Source of the DNA: Helopsaltes ochotensis
Taxonomy: Eukaryota > Chordata > Aves > Passeriformes > Locustellidae
DNA: 64,000 nt
Assembly: GCA_013400155.1 (NCBI GenBank)
Contig: VXBM01000141.1
Coordinates: 327,337-391,336, forward strand
Reading direction: 5' to 3'
Under the pieces are notes generated by a model, which saw only the letters and a program-made list of their open reading frames with translations, was not told the origin of the DNA and did not search any database. Both the position numbers and the translations under genes were made by a program. This document shows, one piece after another, positions 13,241 through 22,918 of this stretch. Every line of letters begins with the position of its first letter. The stretch's first letter is position 1.

Positions 13241-14038
13241 TCATCGTTAAATTATATCTCCATCATGTACAAGCATGGCTTGTACTTTGCTTTCTTCCAG
13301 GTTGCTCCAGAGCTGTCAAAAATAACATCAGAAATTGTCATTGAGAAATATTGTCTTTTTTAATTTATCAGTGTAAGCCAGTAACTAGAAGACAAGCACT
13401 GAAATTACCTCTGTATTTAAACACTTGTCAAACAGTTAAATATCCAACAAAAGCAAAAACCACTGAGTATAAATGAGATGAAGAGGCTGACACACTCTGT
13501 ATTTAGCATCCCAGAGATGTAGATGGCCACTGCTTGGTTCTCAGCTCATTTATTTCTCTTCCAGGTCATAGGAACATTTTTTTCCATACCAGGAAATGAA
13601 CTCCTATAAGAAAAAGTTGTTGGAAAGCAATTCAGTAAGATTTGTCAGCTATTTTTGCTCTTTAAACCAAAACAAAGCATGCATTTATTTTGTGGAACCA
13701 GAGAAGAAAGGAGTCTATGAATTATGGGCTGGCCTCGTGCAGGAGGGTTAAACACTGGCACTAATTGATGGCTGGTTAGCAGAGCACCATCTGCACCATC
13801 TTGATCTCAGTGGAGGTAGACTGGATGGGGGCCATAAATCCAGACTGCAGACGGGAGCAGCCTCAAGATGCTTCATTTTAGCTAAGTGGGATTGTGGCCC
13901 TCAGCTGCTGGGACTGTGTTTCGTAGGTCAGAGTTTGTGATTTACAGACCTATCCCGTTCCTGCTGGCTGTGCAGTACTGTTGATCATTTTTCTAGGGCT
14001 TCAGTAGGTTTTGACTGTGCTCTGTTTTGCCCTTGCAG

Positions 14039-14251
14039 GCTTTTGGGCAGTCCTTCTCTGTTCACCGCAAAGTGGCGGAAGATGGCGAAACGCGGGAAGA
14101 GACTCTCCTCCAGGAGTCTGCGTCAAAGGAAGCCTATTACCTGGGCAAGATTTTGGAGATGCAGAACGAGCTCAAGCAGAGCAGGGCTGTGGTCACCAAC
14201 GTGCAGGCAGAGAATGAGAGGCTTACTGCTATTGTCCAAGACTTGAAAGAG
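14039..14251 (+). CDS. BICD1: BICD1 exon 2 (71 codons, coiled coil 1)
   Basis: This internal coding exon of BICD cargo adaptor 1 translates from AFGQSFSVHRKVAEDGE to ERLTAIVQDLKE. From memory it is nearly identical to human BICD1, with V for I at the eighth residue and I for V near the end. BICD1 is a cytoplasmic coiled-coil adaptor that links dynein-dynactin to Rab6-positive Golgi vesicles and other cargo. This exon is part of the first coiled coil, which lies along the dynein tail and dynactin filament. The acceptor is TTGCAG at 14033-14038 and the donor is GTAAGT from 14252. Both borders fall between codons (phase 0). If exon 1 has the usual 71 codons, it covers residues 72-142. The in-frame ATG at 14027 lies in the intron before the acceptor and is not a start. 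Confidence 0.97.
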
Positions 14252-16477
14252 GTAAGTGGGGCTGAATTTCCTTAGGGTATCATGGGTAACAATGGCTCTG
14301 AATAAACAAATATTACAGGAAATGAAAATGCTCACCTCCCAGTCTGTGATCTTACTAGAAACACATGGCCTGAGAAGGCAACAATTTAGGAAGGAGAAAA
14401 TACAACTTTTGTTGTTTTTAAACAACACCACTGCCTTACAAATGTAATAAAACCCAATTCCAGAAGCTGTAATTTCCTAATCACTCTTAGTATTTTGCCT
14501 TGTATTTTATAGTACTGAATTTTACATAAACATATTTTCTGCACACTTCATGCAACTCTTCTCTTCCTCAGCATTTAGATAACTTCTTAGGTATTCTGGA
14601 CTGCCTAGAACTAAGGGAAGTCTTTGCTGGTTTTCTTCTACTGTAACGCAAAATTAAAATACATGCTTGTGTTTAGAAAATGGGTAACAGTAAGGGAGTC
14701 AGATGTAGTTATTGACTATATGAGACATTGAATAATTTTGATGGAGAATTAAGTAATATTTAATAACTTGCCTTTTTCCCCTTGGAATCTGGAAGTCATG
14801 AAATGTAGCAGAGCAACTTCATGCAGGGGAAGGCAGCATTTGGAAATGAGCCCACATCTTCCCTGCATTCCCTGGAAATGCTTAGACATAGGGATTCTCT
14901 CCACTGTCCAGCTGCTGAAGGAGATATTTCCTATGGGATTCTGGAAAGTGATTTTTAATGCGTTAATTCTTTAGTATTAGTGGTAACCATGTTTTCTGTA
15001 GCTGAATGGAATGGTGTCCTTTTAGGCTACAGAAAGCCCTGGAACAGGGTATCCCTGGAACTGAGGCCTCTACTCCTACTGAACATTCTTATTTAATGGT
15101 TGTAGTGCACTTGTCCACAATACAGGTCAGGTTTCAGGAAGAAGTACACACATGCCAGTTGTTCACATCTTCCAATTACAGTATGTGGTTGTAATTGCTG
15201 TTGCAGTGGTTAACAAAAGAAAATTAAATATATTTTTAATTATTTTTGATCTACTTGTCCTAAAATCCTATCCTAAAATTTTCTTGGTGGCAGACAGCCA
15301 GCTGCTGACCGGCCTGCCTGTTTGGTTTAGCTCCCAGGTCCTGATGAGTCTTGGGGTTCAGACACAAATGAACAACCACGTTAGAGAAAATACACATTGG
15401 TCTTTGTACTCCATTCTTTTCCTCTGGGGTCTCCTTGGGATTCTTTCAAATGCAAATCTCCCTTCTATTTCCTATCATGGTTATTGATCTGCAATTTGTT
15501 CAGGAGGCAGTTTCAGTACCTGTCCTCCCTGGAATATTGATTGTCCTCATTTCCTTAGAGATAATAGTAACCCCTAGTGTGAAGCCAGCTGCAATTATTT
15601 CCTGCTCTAATGCTAAATAGAAACAAGCCATAGTAGTTAATTAAAGTGCAATAAAGGAATTTACTTGAATAAAAATAAGGCTGATAAACTGATTGTTATT
15701 ATGAAGATGATGTTGTACCTCAAATATCAAGTCCTTGACTATGTGGAACTTTTATTTTGTGTTATTACAATCAAGGTACTTAAGCATAAATGGGATTAGT
15801 GCAGTCAGTTCATTACACCACGAGCTATTATGATTAATTACTTGAATAATAATAAGAGACAGAGGGAGATTGATACCTACTTCAGGCTCTTTGTGATCTT
15901 TTCACACTGAATTATGCTAGTATTTCACCTTGTGCTCAAAGGAGTCTCACTCATGTGCCCAGCCTGGTATCCCTTGGTCCTATGGCTGTGATGTCCAAGT
16001 GCCTGCTGAAAGGACATGACCCTCTCTGTAAGTGTTTATGAATTTTGTCTGCTTGGTTCTGCCTCCTGCAAGTAGGAAAAGGCAGACTAAACTTAGTCCA
16101 AATCTTGACAGCTACAAAGGTGAGGAAAATAAGTACGAAGTGTCTGGTATGTTTTGGGGTAAAGCCAGAATTAGATGCTGCCATGGGTGGATTGCTACAA
16201 TGAGGAAGCAATTTGTCTCTTTAGACAGTAAATCTGGAAATCTAATTAGAGAAAAAAAAATCAAAGAAAAAAGATTATCTTCATGTGGGCCTCTATACTG
16301 AGTGATGCAAAGATAAATGGGTAGATTCTGAACATAAGTTACCTGATTGTATCCTGTCTCTTCCCCTCCCACTACCTCTTTCCCTCAAGAAAAACATGCT
16401 TTATAGCTGGTTTTTTAGACCCTAATGCGACATCTTGTAAACTAAACAAACAAAAAAATCATTCCTTTCACCTTCAG

Positions 16478-16516
16478 TCTTAATATAATTTGAATTATAT
16501 TATATTATTATATTCA
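16478..16516. repeat. AT-rich simple repeat
   Basis: A short TA/TTA-rich stretch (ATATTATATTATTATATT). No other feature is visible. Confidence 0.5.
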
Positions 16517-18783
16517 CTTTGAGTACCTGCTGTGTGGTTCTGGGAATAGTGTTTTTGCATAGATGACACAAATGTATGGCAGTTTGTCATGCACTCATCC
16601 ACTTAGGATACTGAAGACTGATAGGTAGGTTTTCCAAAAATGACCCCTGTTATTGGTATCACATTCCTAAGTAACACGCTCAGTGCTTCTCCACTCTCCA
16701 GCTTGCTGTGGGAGTTATCTGATGAATTCATTCTGCCCTCTGAATTTCCACAGAAATCCATAGTCATATGAATGTGTATGAGCATTTTCTGAACCATCAG
16801 AATACACTCACATGAATGCTGATGACTTGTAGCAATCCTGGGAATTCCATAGCCCTGGAGTTTAAAAATTCATGCATTTTAGCAAGTATCTGCCTTACAG
16901 TCACAGCTGATATCTGCAGGGCAGCTGACCTGGATCTCCCTTGCTAGAAAAGGGAATGTATCAGGCTCAGGTCTCTGGAGAATTATGCACCTCAGACTGC
17001 AAAACAAACAAACTGATTACAGTACCCATATCTTGAAAATATTAACCCTGATGGGGAATAATGAACCAGGAATTTCTGTACATAGATAGCTTCCTCACCA
17101 TGTTAAAATGATTAAAGGAGTAAAACACGACCAGCTTTATTTTTGAAGTGATAAAAATCCCTAGAGTGTTGGAGAGGAATCTTCTTAACTATCACCTAAG
17201 TAAATAAAGTATCTATTTTGTAAAGCTGGTAGATTTTTTTTCTCCCACCAAGACCTCAGATAGGCAATGTAGGCTGTTTAATTTGAACCAAAGCTACACA
17301 GATTTTAAAACTGAGGCCAGAGATATAATATTTTATCAGTCAGAGACTAGATTTATGAAAGCTGCATGTTAGGCATAACACAGTTTATGGTGGTGGCCTC
17401 TCTGTATGGAAAGATCATTATGGTTATTATATCATGTAACTTTCTCTAACAGTGTATAAATTGTCCTCATTTATTATAAATGTTAAAAAAATACTTTTCT
17501 TAAAAAACCCCCCCATCTTTTAAAAAGACAATATTTTACCCTTTTCTAATTTTCTGGAATCTGTTTTTTTCCTATTTAAAAGCACTGTTCACATGTAGTT
17601 GGGAGATAAGTAACTTTTTTCCATTTGTGGAAAAAATCTCATAATAACTATCACTATTTTATTGGTGTATAGAGATGAAATCACTACCTTGAGAAGTTGA
17701 TAACTGGCAGCAGTGGTTATGAAAGCCCAGATGACCCAGCTGAGAAGCTGGAGAAAATTCTCCATACCCATAGACAGGAGATTTCCACATGGAGGTGATG
17801 TTTGTATATACTCCTCCATCACAGGAAGGCTGAATACCTTGGAGCTGGCATCTGACTCAAAACAGTGGCAAATGGAGGAGAAAGAGAATGAGGCAAAGAT
17901 GAAGCAGGTGAGACTGTAGAAAATGGAGATGAAGAGTGATGGTAGAGTTCAAGATTTGTAGGTGTTATGAGACTAGGCTGATGAGTTGTTTGGGGTGGGT
18001 AGGTGATTGTCTTGGTGTCTGAATGGGCTGACAGGAATGGATCAGCTCTTTCTTCCCATTAAGAAGAATTATGCACCTGAAAAGGAGAAAGCCAGGAAGA
18101 AAAGGATTAAAACTCATAGGCTCTCCACTAAAAGCCGCTGTAGCTGCTGCAGGGACTGCAGAAAGAAATGTCCACCTGGGTACTTTCCTGTGAAATAATA
18201 GATGAACAGGGAGGTTTATGGGATGACAATATTAATGGGCCACAGAAACTGCACCCACCTGGGTTTCTGGAGGGCAAAAACAGGAATGAGGGTAGCAGAA
18301 GAGGGGGTGGAGATAAAATTAGACATTTTGATGTATTATTTGCTGACAGCAGGTGAAAAAATGTCTAAGGTGAAGTTGTATGCCCTGCTGCCCTTGAAAT
18401 CAATAGCTAAACACTTACTCACTTCAGCAGTACAAAAAATCTTGCACTTCATGCTAATCAGAAAATGTATGGCATGGTAGCCTGGAGTTTTTTGTGGGGA
18501 AATAATGTTTGAAAACATAAAAAATTTAAATTGTCTTCAAGCTGACTTTCATCGAAAAAATTAGATATTAAGAACTGGACTTTTACATTAAATGTGGCTT
18601 AAATCAAAATCTGCTGCTTCCTTTTTAGAAATTATATTTTTTCTATCTGAAAAATTAGGGGTTTGTCTTTTACAATTTTGAGTAAAACTTAAAACCTTTA
18701 AATATGACTATATGTAGTCAATACCCTGTCATGGCGTAACTAGGGCAAACACATCAATTTCAGATTCTTGTTTTGCTGCTCTG

Positions 18784-19631
18784 TGTTATAAATGGAGATC
18801 TGTATGTCCAGTTCAACAAACCACAAAGTTAAATTTTAGCAGCAATTTTAATTGAGATGAAATAATTGCGATAAAATACAATATGAAGTTTGGCAGTGAT
18901 TAATTGAGTATAATTTAGATTCAGATAAAGCATAAGGAAAACCGACTGGGGAAACTGACAGGGTACAGAGTGGGATCATTCCCCCCCCTCAAGTACAAGC
19001 AGGACAAAGTCCAGTTCCACATTTATATACAGATATTAATACATATTCATCAATATTCCCATAAATTTCCTCCCATTTCCAATTGACATCATCATGTTGT
19101 ACGGCGCATGCTCCACTCATTGCTAGGGGGTCTCCAGTCTTCCTTTGGTGGTCTTTTGGATGAAGGCTCCCAGTCTTCCTCTCTGCACTCCAAATAACCC
19201 CATGGGTTGTGCATGCATATAAGTTTTGTGTTATATAACTAAATATCATGTTCCAAAAAGTGTAATTTTAGTATGTCATAGATAAGACACACCTGCTCAG
19301 TGGTCAGCCTCCCTCATCCTGGAATAGTCAATTTTTTCCCTTCTCAAGGCCACTAAGTAGACTCCCTACTTTGAAATGGGCCCAACTTCTCTTACCAAGG
19401 CCATTTCTACATCCTTTCTCAGGGCCGCTGAATAGACTCTCTACTTTGGAGTAGTCCCAACTTCAAGGCCTTTTCTCTCTTAAGACATCCTTCATCCAGT
19501 GACATTTACAAAAGGGACCTCTTATAAAGTAATAAAGGAAATATATAGTTAAATGTTATAACTATAATTTTCTAAATACTAATAGAATGCTTACAGTTAT
19601 AATTTAGCATGAATCATTTTCATTTATAACA
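18784..19631 (-). mobile_element. Solo LTR, ERV1-like family B, copy 2 (848 bp)
   Basis: The termini form a perfect 11-bp inverted repeat, TGTTATAAATG at 18784-18794 and CATTTATAACA at 19621-19631. The flanking 4-bp target-site duplication is TCTG (18780-18783 and 19632-19635). This is a clear ERV1-type LTR structure. The minus strand carries a TATATAA box (19023-19029) about 240 bp before the end, so U3 would be about 600 bp long. Compared with the copy at 10628-11323 it contains an internal near-tandem duplication (19341-19402 and 19416-19470). The TSDs of the two copies differ, so they are separate insertions. No coding sequence is retained. Confidence 0.92.
19341..19470. repeat. Near-tandem duplication inside LTR
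   Basis: Two related units about 75 bp apart share TTCTCA(A/G)GGCC, then a TAGACTC(C/T)CTACTTTG block, then CCCAACTTC and AAGGCC. They lie in the inferred U3 of the LTR at 18784-19631, where duplicated blocks are common. The copy at 10628-11323 does not show it. Confidence 0.7.
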
Positions 19632-19771
19632 TCTGGGTTTAGATTTGGATACATTGTGCATCCTGTATAATGTGAGATATCCTTATATCCTTTGTACATT
19701 CAAGTGTCATCTATTGCTGGAAGCTTCTGCAGACATTATGTGCTTCAACTTCTACATTTTGTAAAATTTTC

Positions 19772-20330
19772 TGTCCCTCTAAAGGTCTGGCTTGGTCTGA
19801 GGTCTGTGACTGTTGCAGCAGCCCTCTTATTAGAGGGTAAAAATGAGCTGAGGCACAGACTTCTTGTTAAACACTGCATAGAAAAAGTCCTGGTTTATTC
19901 CTCTTCACAGCTTAGCCATTCTGACTCCAGCTATTCTCTGACTCTGGCTGCAGCAAGCTCCTCCTGTAGATTTCCTTTGCAGCCTCTGACTGCTGGTTAT
20001 TTCCTGCTGAACTGTGACTGCATGTATTAGTTTGCAGACTCTGACTGCAGGCTAGACTGTGACTGCAGGTTCCAACAACAGGCTCTAACTGCAGACCCAG
20101 ACTGACCTCACAGCAATGGTTCTCTCTCCCCAGGATTCTGCTCTGCTCCTTGATTCTCTCCTTCATGCTCCTCAAGGTTCCTCCTCCATGATGATCCTCC
20201 CTTTACCAACTAACCCTCTCTTTTATCTCGCTCATCCTTATTGGACTCATCAGGGGCGGGGCTGTATTGGGTAATTAACACAGCTGTTACTTATCAGGGG
20301 TGACATCACCTCTATTCCTTTCTACATGAG
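19772..20330 (-). mobile_element. LTR-like block with promoter elements, boundaries uncertain
   Basis: On the minus strand this block has an ordered set of retroviral LTR signals. These are two CCAAT motifs (ATTGG on + at about 20238-20242 and 20266-20270), a GC box GGGGCGGGGC (20253-20262), a GATAAAA TATA-like box (+ TTTTATC from 20221) and an AATAAA polyadenylation signal (+ TTTATT 19894-19899). A GACTGCAG-type motif recurs several times at 20038-20100. I could not find a convincing pair of TG/CA ends with a target-site duplication, so limits and class are open. It begins 140 bp after the 18784-19631 LTR. Confidence 0.5.
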
Positions 20331-21375
20331 TACCCTGTTACTGCATGTTTGAGCATTGCTGTAGGAGCTACTGGGATCTTCGAAGGAGAGGCTTCCCAGC
20401 TGACCATCTCACCCAGTGATGTCCTTCGACTCTCTGGTTCTGTGACTGTGGCGAGGTTTGGGGCTCCAGTTTATTCTCTGTCCTAGGATTTGTCAATCTT
20501 ACTTCTTTCTCTGAAGAAAGTGCCCTAGTAGTTGGTTGGCAGGCTCTTTGTTCCTTCAGATGAAGCTGTTCCACAGTGTTGGGAGATAGTGTTTTGTGGG
20601 CCAGGGAGAGTGGGACTGAGCAAGCTGATGAGAATGACTGTAGCCCAAAGGCTAAACTACTCAGATGGGAATAGGTAACAAGTTCTAGTCCCTATTTCAA
20701 TTAATGTTGGATAAGAAGTACTTAAATATTAATTGGGTCAGAGACCAGAGCCCCAGCCTCTCCTTGGTGAGGTGGCAGCCTTCAGCAAAGGCTGTCTCCA
20801 TCCTTCAGAGAGAGTGTGGTCTGAAGCCTGGCTCTCCCTCGGCTGGTGGCTGAACTGATGAGGGAGATAACTGGGTAATCAAGTGAGGTGACTTATCAAC
20901 TCTGCATTGAAAAAAGACAGAGAAGCTAAGTCTGGGAGAGGAATCACTGCTAGGAATTATGTACTGCAGGAAGCACCTTTTAGCTGCTTGGCTGTAGTGA
21001 CAAAGCTAGTGAACTCACTTCACTTTTGTTAGCTTTTCTAGTTGTTGTCCAATTTCCTTCATGCACAGAATAGGGAGCCTGTGATTGTGCTCTGGTGTTT
21101 ATCCCAGACAGTGAAGTGATTTAACAAACTGCAGTGTTAACTGTGACCATGCAGCATCCTTACATGATCTTGTCTGCTCCTCTGTGGTGTTGTCCCATGC
21201 TTTCCAGTGTCTGCATGCACAGCCTTATCCCACTCAATCTACTCCAGAATGGAAGTTTACTTTGGCATCTCTGTCAGTTAAAGAAAGCTTGCCTTATAAA
21301 TATTTACCTGCTTGCTAATATTAAGGTGGCACTTGCAGCAATGGCTTTGTATTGTGACCTGGCAATGGGGTAAAG

Positions 21376-22184
21376 TGCACCCTCAGTTGGCAGACAACAC
21401 CAAGCTGGGCAGAAATGTTGATCTTTTGGAGGGCAGGAAGGCTCTGCAGAGGGATCTGGACAGGCTGGATTGATGGGCTGAGGACAGTGGAATGAGGCAA
21501 AGTCCTGCATTTGGGCCACTACAACCCCATGCATCACTACAGACTTGCAAGACAGTGTCTGGAAAGCTGCCTGGTGGTGGAGGACCTGGGGGTGCTGGTT
21601 GACAGCAGCTGAACATGAGCCAGGAGTGTCCAGGTGGTCAAGAAGGCCAGTGGCACCTGGCCTGTATCAACAACTGTGTGGCCAGCAGGACCAGGGCAGT
21701 GATTGTCCCTTTGTACCCAGAACTGGTGAGGCCACATCTCAATTCCTGTGCCCAGTTTTCTGACATGAAAGACATGACAAGAGATGCATTGATGTGCTGG
21801 AGCAAGTTCAGAGAAGGGCAATGGATGTAATGAAGAACCTGGAGCACAAGTCCTTTATCACTCTTTACAACTTCCTGAAAGGAAGTTGTAGCTGGGTAGG
21901 GATTGGTCTCTTCTCCTATGTAACAAGCAGTAGGACAAGAGGAAAGGGTCTCAAGTTGTTCCAGGAGAATTAAGATTGAATATTAAGAAAAAATTTCTTC
22001 ACCACAAGAGTGGCCAAGCATTGAAACAGGCTGCCTAGGGAGGTGGTGGAATCACCAACCCTAGTGGCATTTAAAAGACACATAAATATGTGGATGTGGT
22101 TTAATGGTGCACTGGCCATGCTGGGTTAAGGGTTGGACTTGATGTTCTTAGAGATGTTTTCTAACCCAAATGATTCTGTGATTT
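21376..22184 (+). mobile_element. CR1 LINE fragment (3' ORF2 end plus 3' UTR), plus strand
   Basis: This is the longest CR1 relic in the window. It reads through known CR1 3' landmarks in order: GACAACACCAAGCTGGGCAG, GCTCTGCAGAGGGATCTGGA, TGGTGAGGCCACATCTCAAT, GGTCTCTTCTCCTATGTAAC, TTTCTTCACCACAAGAGTGG, AACAGGCTGCCTAGGGAGG and a terminal TGATTCTGTGATTT. The first 450 bp correspond to the 3' end of the reverse-transcriptase ORF, broken by stops and frameshifts. The short ORFs found here are fragments of it or chance. It is 5'-truncated and inactive. An LTR element starts only about 50 bp downstream. Confidence 0.93.
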
Positions 22185-22235
22185 TTTTAGAGGGAGATTA
22201 ATTAAGAGAATATGCTGAAGTATTTGATTGATTGT

Positions 22236-22918
22236 TGTTACAGATGGTTGTATAATTCGTATTTGGTTTAATGTAAATGTTTGTTAAAGCAATGTAATTT
22301 GTGTTATATTTGATATAAATGTAAAATTCAAATCTGCAGAAAAGCGGATGGGTATCTGCCATCCCGGACTCAAAAAGGCCTCATTAGCATTCAAACAGAC
22401 TAACTGAGGTGCTAGAGGAGAGCAGGTGTGGCAACCAAACCCTTTCAGAAGCTAATACAAGCCGTCAGACAGAGACAAAGCAGAACCACAGATCCGTTCA
22501 GCGTCCCCAGAGGCTAAATCGTCAGTGAAGGACTAAACAAAAACATAGACAAGTATTAGCCAAAATATAATTTCTCGGGAGTTGCCTCCCGAGAAAATAG
22601 CCGAATTTATGTTCTTCCTTTCAGAACAGTCATTTGTCAGGAGTTTATGTTTAGGATGTTCTCTGTTGATTGACATCCAAACCAGCAAAAAGTGTATAAA
22701 AATGCTCCCTACAGAATTAGTCTCCGTGAACTTTGGGGAGACCCCTTTGTTGGTCTGTTCAGGTTCACCCAGCTTCGTTCGCCTGGTGCGGAGCTGTATT
22801 GGTTTGTGGCTTTCCAAATTGTTATCAAAAAGGGTTTTCTCTTAAAATTTGTATTCTAAATTTTTAATAAATTGTTAAATTGATTACTAATTATGAATTA
22901 GCTAATCCATTTATTACA
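22236..22918 (+). mobile_element. Solo LTR with 5-bp target duplication (683 bp)
   Basis: The element runs from TGTTACAGATGGTTG to CCATTTATTACA. Flanks are the 5-bp repeat ATTGT (22231-22235 and 22919-22923). The plus strand has a TATAAAAA box (22695-22702) and an AATAAA signal (22866-22871) about 170 bp later, the expected U3-R-U5 order. A perfect 11-bp stem with 4-nt loop lies in U3 (22571-22596). The 5-bp duplication suggests an ERVL-like integrase, but the sequence is not related to the 7262 or 43413 copies in any obvious way. No internal viral genes remain. Because the flanking bases are T/G-rich, an offset of a base or two in the left end is possible. Confidence 0.78.
22571..22596. repeat. 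Perfect inverted repeat (11-bp stem, TTGC loop)
   Basis: TTTCTCGGGAG and its exact complement CTCCCGAGAAA are separated by TTGC. It lies in the U3 part of the LTR at 22236-22918, about 100 bp before the TATA box. Confidence 0.9.

Larger units (their letters stand above)
1..14038 (+). other. BICD1: BICD1 intron 1, 3' part
   Basis: This is non-coding sequence upstream of the first recognisable BICD1 exon. It ends in the acceptor TTTTGCCCTTGCAG at 14025-14038. No ORF here resembles the expected first exon, the N-terminal coil with the CC1 box, so that exon must lie upstream of the window. The stretch contains a CR1 fragment (6473-6735), a solo LTR (7262-8017), an A/C-rich tract (8776-8878), a second solo LTR (10628-11323), another CR1 fragment (11783-11988) and a T-rich tract near 13125-13240. 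Between these I see only ordinary AT-rich intronic sequence with frequent stops in all frames and no supported gene. That intron 1 continues to the window edge is inference from the missing exon 1. Confidence 0.85.

Noticed and set aside
14027..14038. Upstream in-frame ATG before exon 2 as an alternative start
   Set aside because: It lies in the polypyrimidine/acceptor region of intron 1; the good acceptor at 14037-14038 and the exact 71-codon match to BICD1 exon 2 define the exon.
18007..18198. Small cysteine-rich ORF ending in a CSCCRDCRKKCP-like tail
   Set aside because: No signal peptide, no regular disulfide pattern of a known family, no splice context; treated as chance.
10628..19631. 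A complete 9-kb provirus bounded by two LTRs in the same orientation
   Set aside because: Each LTR has its own 4-bp target duplication (ACCT and TCTG), and the interval contains BICD1 exon 2 and a CR1 fragment and no viral genes.
21304..21847. Several ORFs of 69-94 codons on both strands
   Set aside because: They fall in a broken CR1 element; plus-strand pieces are remnants of its reverse-transcriptase frame and minus-strand ones are shadows.
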